Shown: piece after piece, positions 7,686 through 17,018 of the stretch | Position numbering within the stretch: position 1 is the stretch's first letter | Layout: the number at the start of each line of letters is the position of its first letter | Assembly (NCBI GenBank): GCA_035501495.1 | Contig: DATJWB010000038.1 | Coordinates: forward strand, 26,475 to 90,474 | Length of the DNA stretch: 64,000 bases | Direction: 5' to 3' | From: JAIQFL01 sp035501495 | GTDB lineage: Bacteria; Acidobacteriota; Terriglobia; Bryobacterales; Bryobacteraceae | The notes under the pieces: model-generated | Told to the model about the DNA's origin: nothing | Databases searched by the model: none | What the model saw: only the letters and a program-made list of their open reading frames with translations | Program-made: the position numbers and the translations under genes

Positions 7686-9956
7686 TCACTGGTAAGGCAG
7701 CGGCAGAGCGTTGCTAAGGGCCGCCCCCGCCGCAACGGTCACCGTCCACGGACCCGCCGCAGCCAAATCGGCCGGGATTGGAACACGAACGATCGAGATC
7801 CCGACCAGGCCGGCCGCAGCTACAGCGGCGTCCGGAGAAATTGTGATACCCGCGATGGCAACCGCCACGGGATCGACAACCAGGAAGGAATTGACGGACG
7901 GCACGCGGAAGCCGTCGATGGGTGAGGGCTGATAAGGTCCCAGGCCCGTCGCGTAGAGGACCATTTCTTCCCCCGGGTGAGCGGGGCTGTCGGTGGTAAT
8001 AGCTGTGCCGTCGAGGTGGGTGGCGGCCAACAGCCCCGGGGCGTCCCGCGCGACGTCGAACTTCACCGTGCTGACGCCGCTGGTGGCACTATGCACTTCC
8101 AGATCGTACGTCCCCGCGGCGAGATCGCCTGGCACCTGGAAATTGATCTGTTTCGGCGACACGAACAGCAGCGGAAGGAGATGGCCCGAACAGACCAGCG
8201 AAACGCCGGCCAGGCTTTGTGGCAGCGGATCTGCCTGGCTGCTGGCAGTGACATCGGAAAGTTGGTCGCCAAACAATACCGCAATGGAACCGGCGGCTAC
8301 CGCGGATGCGGGAGTATCGCCCGCCGCATTGGCAACGCGGAGCTGCCCGGGCGAGTCTGCGAGTTTATCGAAGTTCGCCTGGACCGCATGGGGAGCATCC
8401 ATCGACAGGGTCGCTGGATTCGCAGACCCGCCTAAGTCCTGGCTCCACTGCCGGAATTTCATGCCGCTCGACGCGTCGATGCCGATGCTCACACTGCTGC
8501 CGGCGGCATAATATCCGTCGCCACTCGCTGGCGACAGCCGGAACGTTCCGGCGCCTGCCGGCGACATGGACAGCGTCAGCAGGTAAGACCATAGGTAATG
8601 CGCGGTGACCTTCTGATATCCCGCAACGGTGGTGATGGTCCCCGATGCGCTGCCTTCCCATGACCCGAAATCCAGACGCATTCCAGCGCCCGCCGGCAGC
8701 GGCGAGGGCGCCGAGATCTGAACCACGCTTCCCACCGCCCGCTCCACTTCGCAGGGGGTCTGGCAAGTCGCGCCATCCACCGCCAAGGCCAGCCCACTGG
8801 GAGTGCTCTCGACCCGTACGCGGCTCCGCGGATCGTAGCTTGCGCTCATCCGGATGCCGGTCGCCACGTCGGCGTCTGCGACGTGGATCGTCTGCGAGGC
8901 GCCTGCCCCATTCGACCATTGCCGGAAAACCCAGGGGTTCCCTGCCGAATCAGTCTGATGCAACGGCGCGGAAACGGTATGGGTTTCGCCCGGCCCCCAT
9001 GACCCAAACCGCGGAGCCAAGCCGTCGAGCCCATCCACTGTGAGACTCAGGCCCGTGGGATCGGTCATCAACATTGCGGGAACCGCGGCGACGAACTGGG
9101 CCACGATGGAAACGGTCGAAGGGCCGGGCGGGACCAGATAAGCATGGTTGCGATCTCCGCCGTCGCTCCACGACTGGAAGACCCACTGCCGGCCCTGGAG
9201 GTCGAACTGTGGTGACACCGGCGCCAGGAGATGAGTGGTATTGAACCCCCAATCCAGAGTTACGGGCGTGGTAACCAGAGCCTGGTCCGCCAGCAGTTGG
9301 AACCCGCCCGGCGAGGTGAGCAGTTGGATGGGACGCGCCACCGCGAATATCGGGTAAACCACCGCAGCCGCTTTCAACGTGAACGTATAGATTGGCGCCA
9401 GTCCCGGACCTTGAGACCAGCCGGTAAACACAAATCCCGGGTTGGGAGTCGCCTGCAAGGTGACGGACGAACCCGCCGCCAGCCAAATCTGGGCGTCCTG
9501 CTGGTATGCGACTTGGTTCACGGAGACGGTTCCCGGAGACAGACAGGGGGAGCCGTTGCACTGGTAAAACACCAGGGTCAGAGTATATTCCGTATTGAGG
9601 TCGGCCCGGTACCACGGGATCCCCGGATCCGCGGTAATCGTGACCAGATTTGTCCCAGACCCCAAGGCTCCGGCCGGGGTGGTCCACTGTTGGAACACGT
9701 ATCGTCCTGGCGGTTGTGTGCGGGTATCCTGCCAGGGGTCGATCGACAGGATGTGCTTACTTCCGGCAGGCCAGGAGAAGACAGCCGCTCCAATGAACTG
9801 CTGCCCATCCACCTGAAAATTCGCGTCGGCCGCCGAGGCATAGATCCGCGTCATCATCGTCGGGTCTTGGGCGGGCAGGCGGGAGGCAACCACCGCCGCC
9901 AGCCATGCCAGTGCCAGCAGCCGGCGGGGAAATCCGGGTTTTCTGTTCGTGCTCAC
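7686..9956 (-). CDS. Large secreted protein with bacterial repeats and a TIGR03437-type C-terminus
   Basis: The protein has about 756 residues from a GTG at 9956; a signal peptide follows (RRLLALAWLAAVVASRL). The middle is a series of beta-rich repeats with the pattern F-x-x-W-S-x-G, seen in VFTGWSQGPG, VFQSWSDGGD, VFRQWSNGAG and KFRQWSQDLG, as in the InlB-B/divergent-repeat families of surface proteins. The last about 215 residues form a TIGR03437-like domain (NAAGDTPASAVAAGS start, SPKQINFQVPG, LYATGLGP), a module of unknown function at the end of many acidobacterial secreted proteins. Its role may be adhesion or surface coating, but that is inference. Only 37 bases separate its start from that of the divergent propeller gene. 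The start has no clear ribosome-binding site. Confidence 0.82.
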   Translation of the reverse strand: MSTNRKPGFPRRLLALAWLAAVVASRLPAQDPTMMTRIYASAADANFQVDGQQFIGAAVFSWPAGSKHILSIDPWQDTRTQPPGRYVFQQWTTPAGALGSGTNLVTITADPGIPWYRADLNTEYTLTLVFYQCNGSPCLSPGTVSVNQVAYQQDAQIWLAAGSSVTLQATPNPGFVFTGWSQGPGLAPIYTFTLKAAAVVYPIFAVARPIQLLTSPGGFQLLADQALVTTPVTLDWGFNTTHLLAPVSPQFDLQGRQWVFQSWSDGGDRNHAYLVPPGPSTVSIVAQFVAAVPAMLMTDPTGLSLTVDGLDGLAPRFGSWGPGETHTVSAPLHQTDSAGNPWVFRQWSNGAGASQTIHVADADVATGIRMSASYDPRSRVRVESTPSGLALAVDGATCQTPCEVERAVGSVVQISAPSPLPAGAGMRLDFGSWEGSASGTITTVAGYQKVTAHYLWSYLLTLSMSPAGAGTFRLSPASGDGYYAAGSSVSIGIDASSGMKFRQWSQDLGGSANPATLSMDAPHAVQANFDKLADSPGQLRVANAAGDTPASAVAAGSIAVLFGDQLSDVTASSQADPLPQSLAGVSLVCSGHLLPLLFVSPKQINFQVPGDLAAGTYDLEVHSATSGVSTVKFDVARDAPGLLAATHLDGTAITTDSPAHPGEEMVLYATGLGPYQPSPIDGFRVPSVNSFLVVDPVAVAIAGITISPDAAVAAAGLVGISIVRVPIPADLAAAGPWTVTVAAGAALSNALPLPYQ

Positions 9957-9993
9957 TCTACTGGAACTTATCGGCGGAGCCGATGAGAAGATT

Positions 9994-12987
9994 ATGAGGC
10001 GCGAACGTTTTATCGCTCTGATTTCGACCGGGTGGATGGCGGCGGTGACCGTGACTGGCTGGCAGGCCCGTGCGGCCACCTTTGGTCAAGTCGTCCCGAT
10101 CAGCGGGCAGGCCGCGGATATTGCCCTGGACGAGGGCCGCAGTGTCCTCTATGTCGCCAACTTCACCGCGGCGCGTGTCGATGTCCTTTCCCTGGCGGAC
10201 AGCACGCTTCAAACTTCTCTGCATGTGGCGCCCGGTCCGGCATCCCTGGCACTCTCGGGCGATGCGAGGTTTCTGATCGTGACGCATTTTGGTAACGTAC
10301 AGGCACCTGGGTCGCCTTCGAATGCCATGACCGTGATCGATCTATCGAGCGGGGTTCGCCAGACGTACGCGCTCGAGAGCCCGCCGCTTGGGGTGGCTTT
10401 TGGTTCCGACGGAATGGCGATGGTCGCCACCACTACCGAATTCCTGAGGTTCGATCCCACGACCGGCAAGACCGACGTCGTGGACACCGTGGCGGGCCTC
10501 ACCGCCAACAGCATTCCGGCGGCTCCCGGAACCGCGCCGGTCCAGATCGTCGCCGCCGCACTGGCGGCCTCGGGCGATGGCAAATTCATCTTTGGTCTCA
10601 CCGACACCATTCGGGTGATGTATGACGTGTCCGCCAGGCATCTTCAGGTGGTCGGGTATACAGCCTCTCCGCCGCTCGGGCCGCGCGTGGTCAGCGTTGC
10701 GCGCGACGGTTCCTATTACGCCGCCGGGTGGGGTCTGTTCAACCGTCAAGGCACGCTGCTGGCGCAGTTTGGGAGCCCTTCGGGACTCCTGGCGGTGGGT
10801 TCCCACGCCATCGATTCGGCGTCCGGGATTCTGTACGCCCAGATTCCTCAGCTCCAGGCCGACACGACGGTCCCGGCTCCACTGTGGATTGCCGATTCCG
10901 ACAACCTCACGATTCGCGAGCGTCTGGCTCTTTCTGAAAACCTTACCGGCCGGGCTGTTCTGAATGCCCGTGCCGATACGCTGTATGCCGTCTCGGAGAG
11001 TGGGGTGACGATCCTTCCGGTCGGGCTGCTCAACCAGTTTCCGCGGCTGGGAGCGGACCAGGAGGACCTCGTGTTTCGAGGGAGCTTCTGTCAGTCCGGA
11101 GCCATCACCAGGACTTTGCGAATCACGGATCCCGGCGGTGGGCAGACCCAGTTCGACCTGAGTTCCGATCTGGCCGGCGTCTCGTTCGCGCCCTCATCGG
11201 GCCGCACACCGGCGTCGGTTCAGGTCACCATCGATCCCCATCAGTTCCAGGACCATCGGGGCACCGTTTCCGGGTCGCTGAAGATCACTTCCACACAGTC
11301 CGTGAACCAGGTGCCGCCGGTTCGAGTGCTCGTGAATAACCAACGGCCGGACGAAAGAGGATCGCCATCCGATGTCCCCGGCACCCTAACCGATTTGCTA
11401 GCCGATCCGGTTCGCGACCGCTTCTACGTGATCCGGCAGGACCGCAACCAGGTGCTCGTATTTGACGGCTCAGGGCTGGTCCAGGTGGCCCAACTTCGCA
11501 CCAGCAACACGCCGACCCGGATGGCCATCACGCCGGACGGCAAGAATCTGCTCGTGGGCCACGACAATTCCCAACTCGTCTATGTGTACGATCTCGATAC
11601 ATTGCAGCAACTGGCTCCAGTGGCGATGCCGGCCGGCCACTATCCCCGCTCTGTAGCGGCCTCGGGAAATGCCGTCCTCGCCGCGTCGCGTGTGGCAGGT
11701 GGGACGAACACCATCGATCGGATCGATTTGCTCTCCGGGACATCCTCGACCCCCCCTAGCCTGGGGGTTTTCCAGAACTCCGTGAACGCCGACACGGCGC
11801 TGGCCGCGGGTCCCAACGGAGGCTCGATTCTGGCGGCATCCGCGGATGGCAATGTCTGGCTGTACGACGCCTCCGCCGACACCTTCACCGTCTCGCGCAA
11901 ACTGCCGTCCTCGATTGCAGGCGCTTTCGCCGCGTCCGCCTCCGGCCAGTTCGTGGCGGGGAACAACCTGCTCAATGCGGCACTCAAGCCGACCGAGACT
12001 TGGACCGGTTCGGACTTTCCATCCGGATTCGCTTTCCTGACCGGAGGTCAAGGCCTGCGATTGACCGGTCCGTCGACTGCTGCCGGTGCGGGCGGCAACA
12101 TTGCGCGAATCGATTTAACCAGCGGTAATGGGACTCTGCCGACCCGCGTTTCGGAGCAGCCATTGGCCTCCTCCGGTGCGTCTGTGTTCACCCGTACTCT
12201 GGCGCCTTTGGCCAACGGAAACACCCTGATCGCTTTGACGGTTTCAGGGTTCACGGCCTTGGCGTGGCATTTCGATGCTGCTGTCGCCCCGCCCGCAATC
12301 AGCCAGGTGGTCAACGCCGCCGACCTCACCCCGGCTCTCGCGCCCGGCTCACTGGTGGCAGTCTTCGGGGCGAATCTGAGCCCCACCAATATGGCGACCA
12401 CACAGATTCCCTTGCCGACCGCGATCGGAGAGTCGTGCCTGGTGGTGAACGGCTCGGCCATCCCGATGATGTTCGCTTCCCCCGGCCAGATCAACGCCCA
12501 ACTGCCTTTGCACATCGCCGGCCGGGTGCCGATGACCCTATATACTCCGGGTGGCGTCAGCGACGACTATTATGTCAACGTAAATGCCACCGCGCCCGCG
12601 ATCTTCCAGAATGGGACGGCTGGTCCCCTCGGCAATATCCCCCTGGTGATCAAGGCCAGCAACCAACAACTGGTCACCCCTACGAATCCAATTCACCCTG
12701 GCGATGAGCTCTGGATCTACGCCACCGGGTTGGGTGAGACCTCGCCGGAAGTTCCGGCCGGCACCGCGGCACCCTCAGCACCACCAGCCTCGGCCTTGAC
12801 GCCTCCGAATGTGCAACTCGGAGATGTCGCTCTGTCGGTCAGCTACGCGGGCTTGGCGCCGGGGGAGGTGGGGGTCTACCAGATCAATGCCAAGGTGCCG
12901 TCGAAAACCCCAACCGGATTGGACGTGCCCCTGTCCATTACGCAAGGTGCTGCGTCCGCTTCCGTGACTGTGAGGGTCGTAAATTAG
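9994..12987 (+). CDS. Secreted beta-propeller protein with a TIGR03437-type C-terminus
   Basis: The ATG at 9994 gives 997 residues starting with a signal peptide (MRRERFIALISTGWMAAV). An upstream in-frame GTG at 9949 would precede it and overlap the divergent gene. Repeats with short blades such as DEGRSVLYVANF, TPDGKNLLVGHD and LYDASADTF resemble YVTN/surface-layer beta-propellers. The last about 225 residues are a TIGR03437-like domain (QVVNAADLTPALAPGSLVAV, SPGQINAQLP, IYATGLGE). A likely place is outside the outer membrane; ligand unknown. It shares the short divergent promoter region with the W-S-repeat protein, so co-regulation is possible. Confidence 0.82.
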   Translation: MRRERFIALISTGWMAAVTVTGWQARAATFGQVVPISGQAADIALDEGRSVLYVANFTAARVDVLSLADSTLQTSLHVAPGPASLALSGDARFLIVTHFGNVQAPGSPSNAMTVIDLSSGVRQTYALESPPLGVAFGSDGMAMVATTTEFLRFDPTTGKTDVVDTVAGLTANSIPAAPGTAPVQIVAAALAASGDGKFIFGLTDTIRVMYDVSARHLQVVGYTASPPLGPRVVSVARDGSYYAAGWGLFNRQGTLLAQFGSPSGLLAVGSHAIDSASGILYAQIPQLQADTTVPAPLWIADSDNLTIRERLALSENLTGRAVLNARADTLYAVSESGVTILPVGLLNQFPRLGADQEDLVFRGSFCQSGAITRTLRITDPGGGQTQFDLSSDLAGVSFAPSSGRTPASVQVTIDPHQFQDHRGTVSGSLKITSTQSVNQVPPVRVLVNNQRPDERGSPSDVPGTLTDLLADPVRDRFYVIRQDRNQVLVFDGSGLVQVAQLRTSNTPTRMAITPDGKNLLVGHDNSQLVYVYDLDTLQQLAPVAMPAGHYPRSVAASGNAVLAASRVAGGTNTIDRIDLLSGTSSTPPSLGVFQNSVNADTALAAGPNGGSILAASADGNVWLYDASADTFTVSRKLPSSIAGAFAASASGQFVAGNNLLNAALKPTETWTGSDFPSGFAFLTGGQGLRLTGPSTAAGAGGNIARIDLTSGNGTLPTRVSEQPLASSGASVFTRTLAPLANGNTLIALTVSGFTALAWHFDAAVAPPAISQVVNAADLTPALAPGSLVAVFGANLSPTNMATTQIPLPTAIGESCLVVNGSAIPMMFASPGQINAQLPLHIAGRVPMTLYTPGGVSDDYYVNVNATAPAIFQNGTAGPLGNIPLVIKASNQQLVTPTNPIHPGDELWIYATGLGETSPEVPAGTAAPSAPPASALTPPNVQLGDVALSVSYAGLAPGEVGVYQINAKVPSKTPTGLDVPLSITQGAASASVTVRVVN

Positions 12988-13015
12988 AATTAAAACGGCG
13001 TGCGCCCGGCAGAGC

Positions 13016-14542
13016 CTAAGGAAGCCGAACCACCGCGAAATTCCGGAGCGTCAACGTGTCGCTGGATGCCGAGGCCAGATTCCCCTGAAAATCGATCGTC
13101 AGGCCGGCATTGTAGGCGTCCGGCGCGCTTCCCACACCGGCTTGGAAGGGGAGGGCGGCTCCCCACGATTGATAGCTCAGCTGGGCGCCCGCCGGCAAGA
13201 TACCCGCGTCGACCCGCCCGGTAACCAGGGTGTCCGAGACGTTGGCGTCGCGATGCCCGAGAACGGTCGCGCCCCAGTGTACCTCGAAGCTGAAGGCTGA
13301 TGTCGAACCCTGATGCTCCAGATCGAAGCGCACCTCGACTCGATCGCCCGGCAAGAGCAATCCAGCCGGGATGAAGCAGGTGCCCAGGCTCGAGAGCACC
13401 GCGTCACTGGTGAGCCCACCCGTTCCGCTGCACACCACCTGAGGGCTGGGGTAGGGCGTCGCTGAAGCGCTCCCGCTCCCCGAAAGCCGGTACGACGCGA
13501 GCAACGTGTCTCCGGGTTGCGGGGTAGCCGCTGCCACAAACGAAAGGGTCTGCCCGTTCAGAGCATAGTCCTGACCCGCCTTCAGCAGCATCCCGTTGCG
13601 GAAAACCGCGAGACTGGAGGCCGGGTTTGGCGCGGCTGACAAAAGGAATGTCTGATTGGATCCATCGATCGTTCCGGACGGGGACTCGCCATCCACGAAC
13701 GAAATTGAGTCGGTGGCATCACTCGAAAGCCGGTACCAAGCCAGCAGAGTATCTCCGGGTTGAGGCGCCGCCGCGGAGACAAACGAAACCGTCTGACCAC
13801 TCAGCGTGTAATCGCGGCCTGCGGCTTGCAACATGCCGTTGCGGTACAGGTACAGGCTGGCTGCCGGATTTGGCGATGCGGAGAGCGTGAACTGGGTGTT
13901 GGCGCCGTCCACCAGACCGGCGGGCGACTCCGCATCCACAAACGAGGCATTTTGTGCTGCGCCACATGGTCCCGACGACCCATCCACATGGACGCAGTCG
14001 GTGGCGCTCCCTGTCACACTATCGAGGCTGCCGGCAGCGTTGACCACTGTCACAGCCCCCGGCGCAAATCCCGGCCCCTTTACCGGACGCGCGGCGAGAT
14101 CTGCCGTGAGGCCGACTACATCGGATTCGTCCATCGAACCGGTGCCGTTCCCGCTCCCGGTATCGGACGCCACCGTGTTGGAGGACGCAACCCGCACATC
14201 GCGCACGCGAACTGGCTGTGGGCTCGCGGGCACCGACCAGGTTTCCTGGAATTGGATCTTACCGTCGCTGTTATACGTTACCGAATAGACCATCGGAGGG
14301 GTGCTGTTGGCGGTCGGTACCAGTTGGACGCGAAGGTTGCCGTTTACGACTTTAACCGAAGTCGTCTGCGTGGCGATGGCTGAAGCATCGGAAGCCTCGA
14401 AACTGGTCCACGCGATTGCCACGGTACCGTTGAATCGAGTGCCGTCGGCTTTGTAAAGAACGTCCTGAATCGTCGTGAGCGGCGGACCGGCCTTCGCCGT
14501 TGAGGCCAACCACACTGCGGCGAACAACATACGCGTAATCAT
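13016..14542 (-). CDS. Secreted protein with two tandem beta-rich repeats
   Basis: The 508-residue protein starts at the ATG complementary to 14540-14542. That start is chosen over the TTG one codon upstream because GGAGG lies four bases before it. A signal peptide (MITRMLFAAVWLASTAKA) is followed by a domain of about 110 residues, then a linker, then two 81-residue repeats containing FVDxESP and YRNGML that look like phage-tail or adhesin beta-sandwich modules. A final domain of about 150 residues (VRFDLEHQGS, FEVHWGATVLGHRD) may be carbohydrate-binding. No enzymatic motif is visible. Function is unknown; location is probably extracellular. Confidence 0.7.
   Translation of the reverse strand: MITRMLFAAVWLASTAKAGPPLTTIQDVLYKADGTRFNGTVAIAWTSFEASDASAIATQTTSVKVVNGNLRVQLVPTANSTPPMVYSVTYNSDGKIQFQETWSVPASPQPVRVRDVRVASSNTVASDTGSGNGTGSMDESDVVGLTADLAARPVKGPGFAPGAVTVVNAAGSLDSVTGSATDCVHVDGSSGPCGAAQNASFVDAESPAGLVDGANTQFTLSASPNPAASLYLYRNGMLQAAGRDYTLSGQTVSFVSAAAPQPGDTLLAWYRLSSDATDSISFVDGESPSGTIDGSNQTFLLSAAPNPASSLAVFRNGMLLKAGQDYALNGQTLSFVAAATPQPGDTLLASYRLSGSGSASATPYPSPQVVCSGTGGLTSDAVLSSLGTCFIPAGLLLPGDRVEVRFDLEHQGSTSAFSFEVHWGATVLGHRDANVSDTLVTGRVDAGILPAGAQLSYQSWGAALPFQAGVGSAPDAYNAGLTIDFQGNLASASSDTLTLRNFAVVRLP
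13481..13945 (-). repeat. Two tandem 243-bp units encoding an 81-residue module
   Basis: The first unit runs from 13945 down to 13703; the second, slightly shorter, continues to about 13481. Both encode FVDxESPxGxxDGxNxxF, YRNGML and PQPGDTLLAxYRLS in the same order. The high similarity points to recent duplication. Confidence 0.75.
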
Positions 14543-14748
14543 CAATCCTCCAGAAATCCAATGAAACCGGCCGGACGGCGCGGAATTGAGTGGAGCGAAG
14601 CCCCTTGACGACCAGTGTATTCATCGAACACACGGAAAAACCGGCGTCCGGTGCCTCCGATATCGGCGAAACAATGTGAAATCAGTAGTTTGACGAGGAG
14701 AAATTATTCTCGCAACGATTGTGACCGCCGCCGTGGGGTTCGATCCCG

Positions 14749-16239
14749 TTACAGCGTCGCGATCTGTTGATAGATCGGCTTCAGCGCGGGGTAAAGCGCC
14801 TGGTAGACGCGATGCGCCTTCTCGTAAAGCTGACGATCGTTTTCGATGGGCGAAACCGAGCCGGTTTCCCGAATCGCCGCGCGGCAGACCTCCGGTACGG
14901 AACCGTGCCCGCCGGTACCGGCCAACGCCAGCAAGGCGGCGCCGTAAGCCGACCCCTCCTGGGTCTGCAACGTGACTACGCGGTGACTCAGGATGCTGGC
15001 CAGCAATTGCCTCCAGAACGGACTTTGCGCGCCGCCGCCGGAGGCTCGCACCGAACTGATGGCGACTCCCAATGACTCGATAATCTCGAGACAGTCCCGC
15101 TGGCTGTACGAGACCCCTTCGATTACGGCGCGAATGAGGTCGGCGCGTGTGTGCCGCGCCGTCAAGCCGATCCACCCGCCTCGCGCGATCGCATCCAGAT
15201 GGGGGGTGCGCTCGCCCATCAGATACGGCAGCCAGAACAGCCCGTGCGCCCCGGCGGGCGAATGTGACGCCTCGGCAGTCAGCGCATCATATACCGTCCC
15301 CGGAGCCAGTTGGTTGCGAAGCCATTGCAAGCTCAGCCCGGCGCCTTGCGTCACCCCCATCACGTGCCACTTGCCCGGCACCGCGTGGCAGAAGGTGTGG
15401 ACGCGGCCAGCCGGGTCGTAGGCCACCTTCTCCATGTGTGCGAACACCACGCCTGAGGTCCCGATGGTGCACGAGACAATGCCCTCCTCCACGATGCCGT
15501 TGCCCACCGCACTGGCTGCCTGATCGCCGCCGCCTCCGACCACGGGAGTACCTGCCCGCAAGCCTGTCAGGTCCGCGACCGGCTGCGAGATCTTCCCACT
15601 GACTTCGACTGATTCGTAGCATTCCGGCAGGATCGAGCGGTCGAGCCCCAAGCCGTCCATCATTTCGTACGACCACCGGCGGTTCACTACATCGAATACC
15701 GCCGTCCCCGATGCGTCGGATACCTCGGAGGCGAACTCCCCGGTCAGGCGGAAGCGGACATAATCCTTGGGGAGAAGCATTTTCCGCACGCGCTCGAAGT
15801 TCGCCGGCTCGTGATCCCGGACCCACAACAGCTTGGGCAGCGTGAAGCCGGTGAGGACCGGGTTGGCGATGTATTGCAGGACGGTCTCGCGGCCCAGCCT
15901 GGCATTTACCGCATCCACCTGAGGCTGGCTGCGCTGATCGCACCAGATGAGCGACGGCCGGATCACCGCGTGGGACTTATCCAGGATGACGAGACCGTGC
16001 ATTTGGCCGGAGAGACCGATGCCTTTGACCTCGCCCCCGGCGACTCCGGCAGCCGCCAGCACACCCCTTATGGCAGCCACCGCGGCGTCCCACCAGTTCT
16101 CCGGACGCTGCTCGGCCCATAGCGGGCGCTCCATGCGCATGTCTTCGTGCGGAGCGGTAAACCCCGAGCGGACGCTGCCGTGCTCGTCAATCAACAAAGC
16201 GCGAGATCCGCCGGTGCCGATATCGATGCCAAGCCACAT
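14749..16239 (-). CDS. xylB: Xylulokinase (FGGY family)
   Basis: The 496-residue protein begins with MWLGIDIGTGGSRALL, the phosphate-1 loop of FGGY carbohydrate kinases. GLSGQMHGLV is the typical sugar-binding segment of xylulokinases, and the C-terminal GGGAQSPFWRQ and GSAYGAALLA segments bind ATP. The enzyme phosphorylates D-xylulose to xylulose-5-phosphate, feeding the pentose phosphate pathway in the cytosol. Length is usual for XylB. The ATG at 16239 is preferred because it starts directly at the conserved strand; a GTG at 16260 would add seven residues. No xylose isomerase or transporter lies next to it. It is separated from the Spy-like gene by a strong terminator. Confidence 0.9.
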   Translation of the reverse strand: MWLGIDIGTGGSRALLIDEHGSVRSGFTAPHEDMRMERPLWAEQRPENWWDAAVAAIRGVLAAAGVAGGEVKGIGLSGQMHGLVILDKSHAVIRPSLIWCDQRSQPQVDAVNARLGRETVLQYIANPVLTGFTLPKLLWVRDHEPANFERVRKMLLPKDYVRFRLTGEFASEVSDASGTAVFDVVNRRWSYEMMDGLGLDRSILPECYESVEVSGKISQPVADLTGLRAGTPVVGGGGDQAASAVGNGIVEEGIVSCTIGTSGVVFAHMEKVAYDPAGRVHTFCHAVPGKWHVMGVTQGAGLSLQWLRNQLAPGTVYDALTAEASHSPAGAHGLFWLPYLMGERTPHLDAIARGGWIGLTARHTRADLIRAVIEGVSYSQRDCLEIIESLGVAISSVRASGGGAQSPFWRQLLASILSHRVVTLQTQEGSAYGAALLALAGTGGHGSVPEVCRAAIRETGSVSPIENDRQLYEKAHRVYQALYPALKPIYQQIATL

Positions 16240-16275
16240 AGGAATATCGTAGCGTGGCACAAGCTGCGAGAGTCA

Positions 16276-16301
16276 AAAAGGGGCCCTTGCGGGCCCCTTT
16301 T
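16276..16301 (-). terminator. Rho-independent terminator downstream of the Spy-like gene
   Basis: A perfect 11-bp stem (AAAAGGGGCCC with GGGCCCCTTTT) encloses a four-base loop that reads GCAA on the minus strand, a stable GNRA tetraloop. On the minus strand the stem runs into five Ts. It lies about 40 bases after the stop of the Spy-like gene and before the xylulokinase start. Its symmetry might also let it work in the other direction. Confidence 0.9.
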
Positions 16302-16341
16302 AGCGGTGGAGGGCAGGCGAGTGTCCGCCCTCGGGTTGCGA

Positions 16342-16812
16342 TTAGCCCTGGAACATGGCCCGGCGCTGTTGCCGCAGTTGGAGCGCCTTTTGATGCATCT
16401 GGTCCAGCTTGGTCCGCTGATCCGGAGTCAAAAGGGAATAAAACTTCGCCATCGATTCGGAACGCAGCGTGAGCATTTGCGACTGCAGGCTTCCCTGTTT
16501 GGAGGCGAGTTTCTGAATCTGGGCGCTATCGTTGGCCTTCACTGCATCGGCGAGTAACTGGCGATTCTGTTTTGCCTGCTGAGCGATGGGCTGGATGCTT
16601 TGCCGGGTCTGCTGGAAGATTGCCTTGGCCTGCTGTTTCTGGTCCGGGGTCAGATTCAGGGACTGGAACATACGATGGCGCATCGCCGCGCGCGGCCTCA
16701 CGGCCGCCTTGCCCGGTGCGGGCTGGGACGTTTGAGGCGCGGGCGTCTGGGCGAAAGCCATACCGGCGGCCAGAGCCGCGACTGTTGCGAATTTCATCAA
16801 AAACGATTTCAT
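16342..16812 (-). CDS. Spy/CpxP-like periplasmic LTXXQ protein
   Basis: The 156-residue protein has a signal peptide (MKSFLMKFATVAALAAGMAFA), a Pro/Ala-rich linker and a helical domain with two LTPDQ motifs at residues 54-58 and 128-132. These are the hallmark of the Spy/CpxP family, small periplasmic cradle-shaped chaperones or stress sensors. It is divergent from a response regulator and kinase pair, the arrangement of cpxP and cpxRA in enterobacteria, and a GTAAA-N5-GTAAA site lies upstream of its start. It therefore probably answers envelope stress and may inhibit the kinase, as CpxP does. That regulatory link is inference. A GAGAGG sequence lies 11 bases before the ATG. Confidence 0.85.
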   Translation of the reverse strand: MKSFLMKFATVAALAAGMAFAQTPAPQTSQPAPGKAAVRPRAAMRHRMFQSLNLTPDQKQQAKAIFQQTRQSIQPIAQQAKQNRQLLADAVKANDSAQIQKLASKQGSLQSQMLTLRSESMAKFYSLLTPDQRTKLDQMHQKALQLRQQRRAMFQG

Positions 16813-16852
16813 AAGGCGTTGAACCTCTCAATTTCGACTTTAGAAGCGCACC

Positions 16853-16889
16853 GTAAATCCGATTTGTCCGCGCGGTAAATCTGTGTAAA
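16853..16889. promoter_or_regulatory. CpxR-box-like operator (GTAAA-N5-GTAAA plus a third GTAAA)
   Basis: In the 206-base gap between the divergent Spy-like and response-regulator genes, GTAAA occurs at 16875-16879 and 16885-16889. The spacing is exactly five bases, identical to the published CpxR recognition pattern of enterobacteria. A third GTAAA sits at 16853-16857, 22 bases earlier and so on the same helix face. The pair lies 63-77 bases upstream of the Spy-like start. Binding by the adjacent regulator is inferred. Confidence 0.6.
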
Positions 16890-17018
16890 GGGTGCCCTCG
16901 TTCGAGTGAACCCGGGCAGCCGCCGATGGTTGCGGGAATCACCGTCGATTTACGATCTCTTACACCGGCGCTACCAAGGCTTACGCGCAATCCGGGCAAG
17001 TCATGATAAGTTTTAACC

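Noticed and set aside
14737..14747. GGTTCGATCCC looks like a tRNA T-loop.
   Set aside because: No anticodon arm of seven-base loop, no acceptor stem partner and no D-arm can be found at the right distances; the flanking T-stem pairs poorly.
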